32,040 bases of DNA, taken from positions 35,016 through 67,055 of the forward strand of contig NZ_QUAK01000112.1 in the NCBI RefSeq assembly GCF_003429565.1, read 5' to 3'. The stretch's first letter is position 1; every line of letters starts with the position of its first letter. Both the position numbers and the translations under genes were made by a program. The DNA comes from Streptomyces triticagri. GTDB lineage: Bacteria > Actinomycetota > Actinomycetes > Streptomycetales > Streptomycetaceae. The notes under the pieces are model-generated. The model was not told where the DNA came from, did not search any database, and was given only the letters and a program-made list of their open reading frames with translations. Of this stretch, positions 28,575 through 32,040 are shown one piece after another.

Positions 28575-31500
28575 CTACGCCTCGAACACCTCGCGTACCA
28601 GCTGCTCCTGCTCCGCCTGGTGGCGCTTCGCCGAGCCGACCGCCGGGGACGAGCCGTGCGGGCGCGAGATGCGCCGCAGCCGCTCGTCGTGCGGGACGTC
28701 GGCGCCGACCGCCAGGTCCAGGTGGTCGATCAGGTTGAGCGCGATGAACGGCCAGGCGCCCTGGTTCGCCGGCTCCTCCTGCACCCACAGGTACTTCGCG
28801 GCGTCCGGGTACTTGGCGATCTCCTCCTGGAGCTCCTTGCCCGGCAGCGGGTAGAGGCGCTCGATGCGGATGATCGCCGTGTCCGTGGCACCGCGCTTCT
28901 GCCGCTCGGCGTCCAGGTCGTAGTAGACCTTGCCGGCGCAGAAGACGACCTTGCGGACCGCGGCCGGGTCGACCGAGTCGTCGCCGATCACGGGGCGGAA
29001 GCCGCCCGTGGTGAACTCCTCCGCCTTCGAGGACGCGGCCTTCAGACGCAGCATCGACTTCGGGGTGAAGACGATCAGCGGCTTGTGGTGCGGGTTGTGC
29101 ACCTGCCAGCGCAGCAGGTGGAAGTAGTTCGACGGCAGGGTCGGCATCGCGACCGTCATGTTGTCCTGCGCGCACATCTGCAGGAAACGCTCCGGGCGGG
29201 CCGATGAGTGGTCGGGGCCCTGGCCCTCGTAGCCGTGCGGAAGCAGCAGGGTCACACCGGAGTGCTGGCCCCACTTCTGCTCGGCCGAGGTGATGAACTC
29301 GTCGACGACGGTCTGCGCGCCGTTGACGAAGTCGCCGAACTGCGCCTCCCACATCACCAGCGACTCGGGACGGGCGAGCGAGTAGCCGTACTCGAAGCCC
29401 ATCGCCGCGTACTCGGAGAGCAGCGAGTCGTAGACGTTGTACCGGGCCTGGTCGTCCGCGAGGTAGAGCAGCGGCGTGTAGTCGTCCGCGGTCTCGCGGT
29501 CGATGAGGACCGCGTGCCGCTGACCGAAGGTGCCGCGCCGCGAGTCCTGGCCGGAGAGCCGGACCGGGGTGCCCTCCAGGAGCAGCGAACCGATGGCGAG
29601 GGTCTCGCCCATGCCCCAGTCGATGGTGCCGTCCTCGACCATGGCCGCACGGCGCTGCAGCTGCGGGAGCAGCCGCGGGTGCACGGTGACCCGGTCGGGG
29701 ATGTTCACCTGGGACTCGGCGATGCGCTTGACGACCTCCTGGGTGACCGCCGTGTTCACCGCCACCGGGAACTCGGCCTCGGCGCCCGGGACTTCGGCCG
29801 GGGCGGCGTGCGAGGTGGCCTCGCGGACCTCGGTGAAGACCTTCTCCAGCTGGCCCTGGTAGTCCTGCAGGGCCTGCTCGGCCTCTTCCAGGGTGATGTC
29901 GCCGCGACCGATGAGGGACTCGGTGTAGAGCTTGCGCACCGAGCGCTTCTTGTCGATCAGGTCGTACATCAAGGGCTGCGTGAAGGCCGGGTTGTCGGAC
30001 TCGTTGTGCCCGCGGCGGCGGTAGCAGATGAGGTCGATGACCACGTCCTTGTTGAAGGACTGGCGGAACTCGAAGGCGAGGCGGGCGATCCGCACGACGG
30101 CCTCGGGGTCGTCGCCGTTCACGTGGAAGATCGGCGCCTCGATCATCCGGGCCACGTCGGTCGAGTACATGGAGGAGCGCGAGGACTCGGGCGCCGCCGT
30201 GAAGCCGACCTGGTTGTTGATGACGACGTGCACGGTGCCGCCGGTGCGGTAGCCGCGCAGCTGCGACATGTTGAGCGTCTCGGCCACCACGCCCTGGCCC
30301 GCGAAGGCCGCGTCGCCGTGGATGGCGATCGGCAGCACGGTGAAGTCGGTGCCGCCCTTGCCGATGATGTCCTGCTTGGCGCGGACGACGCCCTCCAGGA
30401 CCGGGTCGACCGCCTCCAGGTGCGAGGGGTTCGCGGTGAGCGAGACCTTGATCTGCTCGCCGTCCAGACCGGTGAAGGTGCCCTCGGCGCCCAGGTGGTA
30501 CTTCACGTCGCCGGAGCCGTGCATCGACTTCGGGTCGAGGTTCCCCTCGAACTCCCGGAAGATCTGCGCGTACGACTTGCCGACGATGTTCGCCAGGACG
30601 TTCAGGCGGCCGCGGTGGGCCATGCCCACGACGACCTCGTCCAGGCGGGACTCGGCGGCCGAGTCGAGGACCGCGTCGAGCAGCGGGATGACGGACTCGC
30701 CGCCCTCGAGCGAGAACCGCTTCTGACCCACGTACTTGGTCTGCAGGAAGGTCTCGAAGGCTTCCGCGGCGTTCAGCCGGCGCAGGATGCGCAGCTGCTC
30801 CTCGCGCTCCGGCTTGCCGCGCGGCCGCTCGATGCGGTCCTGCAGCCACTGCCGCTGCTTCGGGTCCTGGATGTGCATGAACTCGACGCCGGTGGTGCGG
30901 CAGTACGACTCACGGAGCACGCCGAGGATGTCGCGCAGCTTCATCATCGACTTGCCGGCGAAGCCGCCGACGGCGAACTCGCGCTCCAGGTCCCACAGCG
31001 TCAGCCCGTGCTCGGTGATGTCGAGGTCGGGGTGCTTGCGCTGGCGGTACTCGAGCGGGTCCGTGTCGGCCATGATGTGGCCGCGCTGCCGGTAGGAGTG
31101 GATCAGCTCGAAGACCCGGGCGGCCTTGGTGACGTCGTCGTCGTGGCTCGCGTCGATGTCCTTGAGCCAGCGGACCGGCTCGTACGGAATGCGCAGGGCC
31201 TTGAAGATCTCGTCGTAGAACCGGTCCTCGCCGAGCAGCAGATTCGCCACGATGCGCAGGAACTCGCCGGAGGCGGCGCCCTGGATGACGCGGTGGTCGT
31301 ACGTCGAGGTCAGGGTCATGACCTTGGAGATGCCCAGCTTGTTCAGGGTGTCCTGGGAGGTGCCCTGGAACTCGGCCGGGTAGTCCATCGAGCCGACGCC
31401 CATGATGACCGACTGGCCGGGCATCAGACGCGGCACCGAGTGGACGGTGCCGAGGCCGCCGGGGTTGGTCAGCGAGACGGTGACTCCGGAGAAGTCCTCC

Positions 31501-32040
31501 ATCGTCAGCTTGTTGTTGCGGGCCCGGCGGACGATGTCCTCGTAGGCCTGCCAGAACTCGAAGAAGTTGAGCGTCTCGGCCTTCTTGATGCCCGCGACGA
31601 CCAGCTGACGGTCGCCGTTCGGCTTCACCAGGTCGATGGCCAGACCGAAGTTGATGTGCTCCGGCTTGACCAGGGTCGGCTTGCCGTCCTTCTGGGCGAA
31701 GGAGTGGTTCATCGACGGCATGGCCTTGATGGCCTGCACCATCGCGTACCCGATGAGGTGCGTGAAGGAGATCTTCCCGCCGCGGGCGCGCTTGAGGTGG
31801 TTGTTGATGACGATGCGGTTGTCGAAGAGCAGCTTCACCGGGACCGCGCGCACGGACGTCGCCGTGGGGACCTCGATGGAGGCGTTCATGTTCTTCGCGA
31901 CCGCGGCGGCCGGGCCGCGCAGCGTCTGGAACTCCGGGCCCGCGGGCGCCTCGTCGGGCTGCTCGGACTTGGGCTCCTGCTGGGCCGGGGTCGGCTTGGC
32001 GACGGCCGGCTTGGCGGCAGGCGCGGCGGCGGGCTTCGCC
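28575..32040 (-). CDS. kgd: multifunctional 2-oxoglutarate dehydrogenase (E2o-like/E1 fusion), 5' end outside the window
   Basis: About 1155 C-terminal residues are present and the frame is open to the window edge. The visible N-terminal part is an Ala/Pro/Lys-rich linker. Then comes an E2-type succinyltransferase domain ([40 protein letters not shown]) with the catalytic His of [15 protein letters not shown]. The ThDP-dependent E1 domain follows ([39 protein letters not shown] with INN). It oxidises 2-oxoglutarate to succinyl-CoA in the TCA cycle together with AceE-associated E2/E3. In actinobacteria its activity is restrained by the FHA protein GarA under Ser/Thr kinase control. A terminator follows. 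Confidence 0.97.
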   Translation of the reverse strand, partial: AKPAAAPAAKPAVAKPTPAQQEPKSEQPDEAPAGPEFQTLRGPAAAVAKNMNASIEVPTATSVRAVPVKLLFDNRIVINNHLKRARGGKISFTHLIGYAMVQAIKAMPSMNHSFAQKDGKPTLVKPEHINFGLAIDLVKPNGDRQLVVAGIKKAETLNFFEFWQAYEDIVRRARNNKLTMEDFSGVTVSLTNPGGLGTVHSVPRLMPGQSVIMGVGSMDYPAEFQGTSQDTLNKLGISKVMTLTSTYDHRVIQGAASGEFLRIVANLLLGEDRFYDEIFKALRIPYEPVRWLKDIDASHDDDVTKAARVFELIHSYRQRGHIMADTDPLEYRQRKHPDLDITEHGLTLWDLEREFAVGGFAGKSMMKLRDILGVLRESYCRTTGVEFMHIQDPKQRQWLQDRIERPRGKPEREEQLRILRRLNAAEAFETFLQTKYVGQKRFSLEGGESVIPLLDAVLDSAAESRLDEVVVGMAHRGRLNVLANIVGKSYAQIFREFEGNLDPKSMHGSGDVKYHLGAEGTFTGLDGEQIKVSLTANPSHLEAVDPVLEGVVRAKQDIIGKGGTDFTVLPIAIHGDAAFAGQGVVAETLNMSQLRGYRTGGTVHVVINNQVGFTAAPESSRSSMYSTDVARMIEAPIFHVNGDDPEAVVRIARLAFEFRQSFNKDVVIDLICYRRRGHNESDNPAFTQPLMYDLIDKKRSVRKLYTESLIGRGDITLEEAEQALQDYQGQLEKVFTEVREATSHAAPAEVPGAEAEFPVAVNTAVTQEVVKRIAESQVNIPDRVTVHPRLLPQLQRRAAMVEDGTIDWGMGETLAIGSLLLEGTPVRLSGQDSRRGTFGQRHAVLIDRETADDYTPLLYLADDQARYNVYDSLLSEYAAMGFEYGYSLARPESLVMWEAQFGDFVNGAQTVVDEFITSAEQKWGQHSGVTLLLPHGYEGQGPDHSSARPERFLQMCAQDNMTVAMPTLPSNYFHLLRWQVHNPHHKPLIVFTPKSMLRLKAASSKAEEFTTGGFRPVIGDDSVDPAAVRKVVFCAGKVYYDLDAERQKRGATDTAIIRIERLYPLPGKELQEEIAKYPDAAKYLWVQEEPANQGAWPFIALNLIDHLDLAVGADVPHDERLRRISRPHGSSPAVGSAKRHQAEQEQLVREVFEA

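Overview
The window is a chromosomal segment of a high-GC actinomycete, almost certainly a Streptomyces. The evidence is the very high G+C at third codon positions, frequent GTG starts, several leaderless starts, and a nickel superoxide dismutase with its protease. It also carries a multifunctional 2-oxoglutarate dehydrogenase (Kgd) and a fused E2/E1 arrangement. From memory, the order sodN-sodX, amino-acid ABC operon, malic enzyme, kgd resembles the SCO525x-SCO528x region of S. coelicolor; that comparison was not computed. No rRNA, tRNA, CRISPR array, prophage or biosynthetic cluster was seen.

Left part (1-8.1 kb): a GNAT acetyltransferase; a small Cys4 protein; a YCII/DGPF protein with its ECF42 sigma factor; a proline-rich membrane protein; and a NarL-type two-component system divergent from a two-gene ABC exporter. 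A candidate ECF42 promoter precedes the YCII gene, and a strong hairpin separates the two genes.

Middle part (8.1-17.5 kb): a short threonyl-tRNA synthetase without TGS and editing domains, preceded by what reads as a transcription attenuator. The attenuator is a leaderless 17-codon peptide with three consecutive Thr codons followed by a perfect 14-bp hairpin. Upstream on the same strand lie an ECF41 sigma factor and its carboxymuconolactone-decarboxylase partner, the latter behind a textbook ECF41 promoter. Next come a TetR/EamA divergon with two operator copies, then sodN/sodX, a CGNR regulator overlapping the sodX tail, a methyltransferase and a secreted GH18 chitinase. The chitinase has a DasR-like site and is followed by a decayed stretch holding a TnpB (IS605-type) scrap and the C-terminal stub of a secreted protein.

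Right part (17.5-32 kb): a polar amino-acid ABC operon (SBP, permease, ATPase), malic enzyme, a 500-bp intergenic region full of dispersed palindromic repeats and an 18-bp tandem array, and an MDR-type quinone reductase. Then comes a compact two-gene operon of a 69-aa HTH protein and a stand-alone double Clp-N-domain protein. Its leaderless promoter is overlaid by two TGTCAA-N6-TTGAC palindromes. The Clp-N protein keeps the Phe/Phe/Glu positions that ClpC1 uses to bind cyclomarin, so it looks like an autoregulated ClpC decoy (ClpC2-like) module. A PknB-type Ser/Thr kinase, a DUF4097-PadR operon with its own operator, a DUF6104 mini-protein and the 3' 3.5 kb of kgd complete the window.

The two observations I rate highest are the Thr-codon attenuator in front of the duplicate-type ThrRS and the HTH/Clp-N operon.
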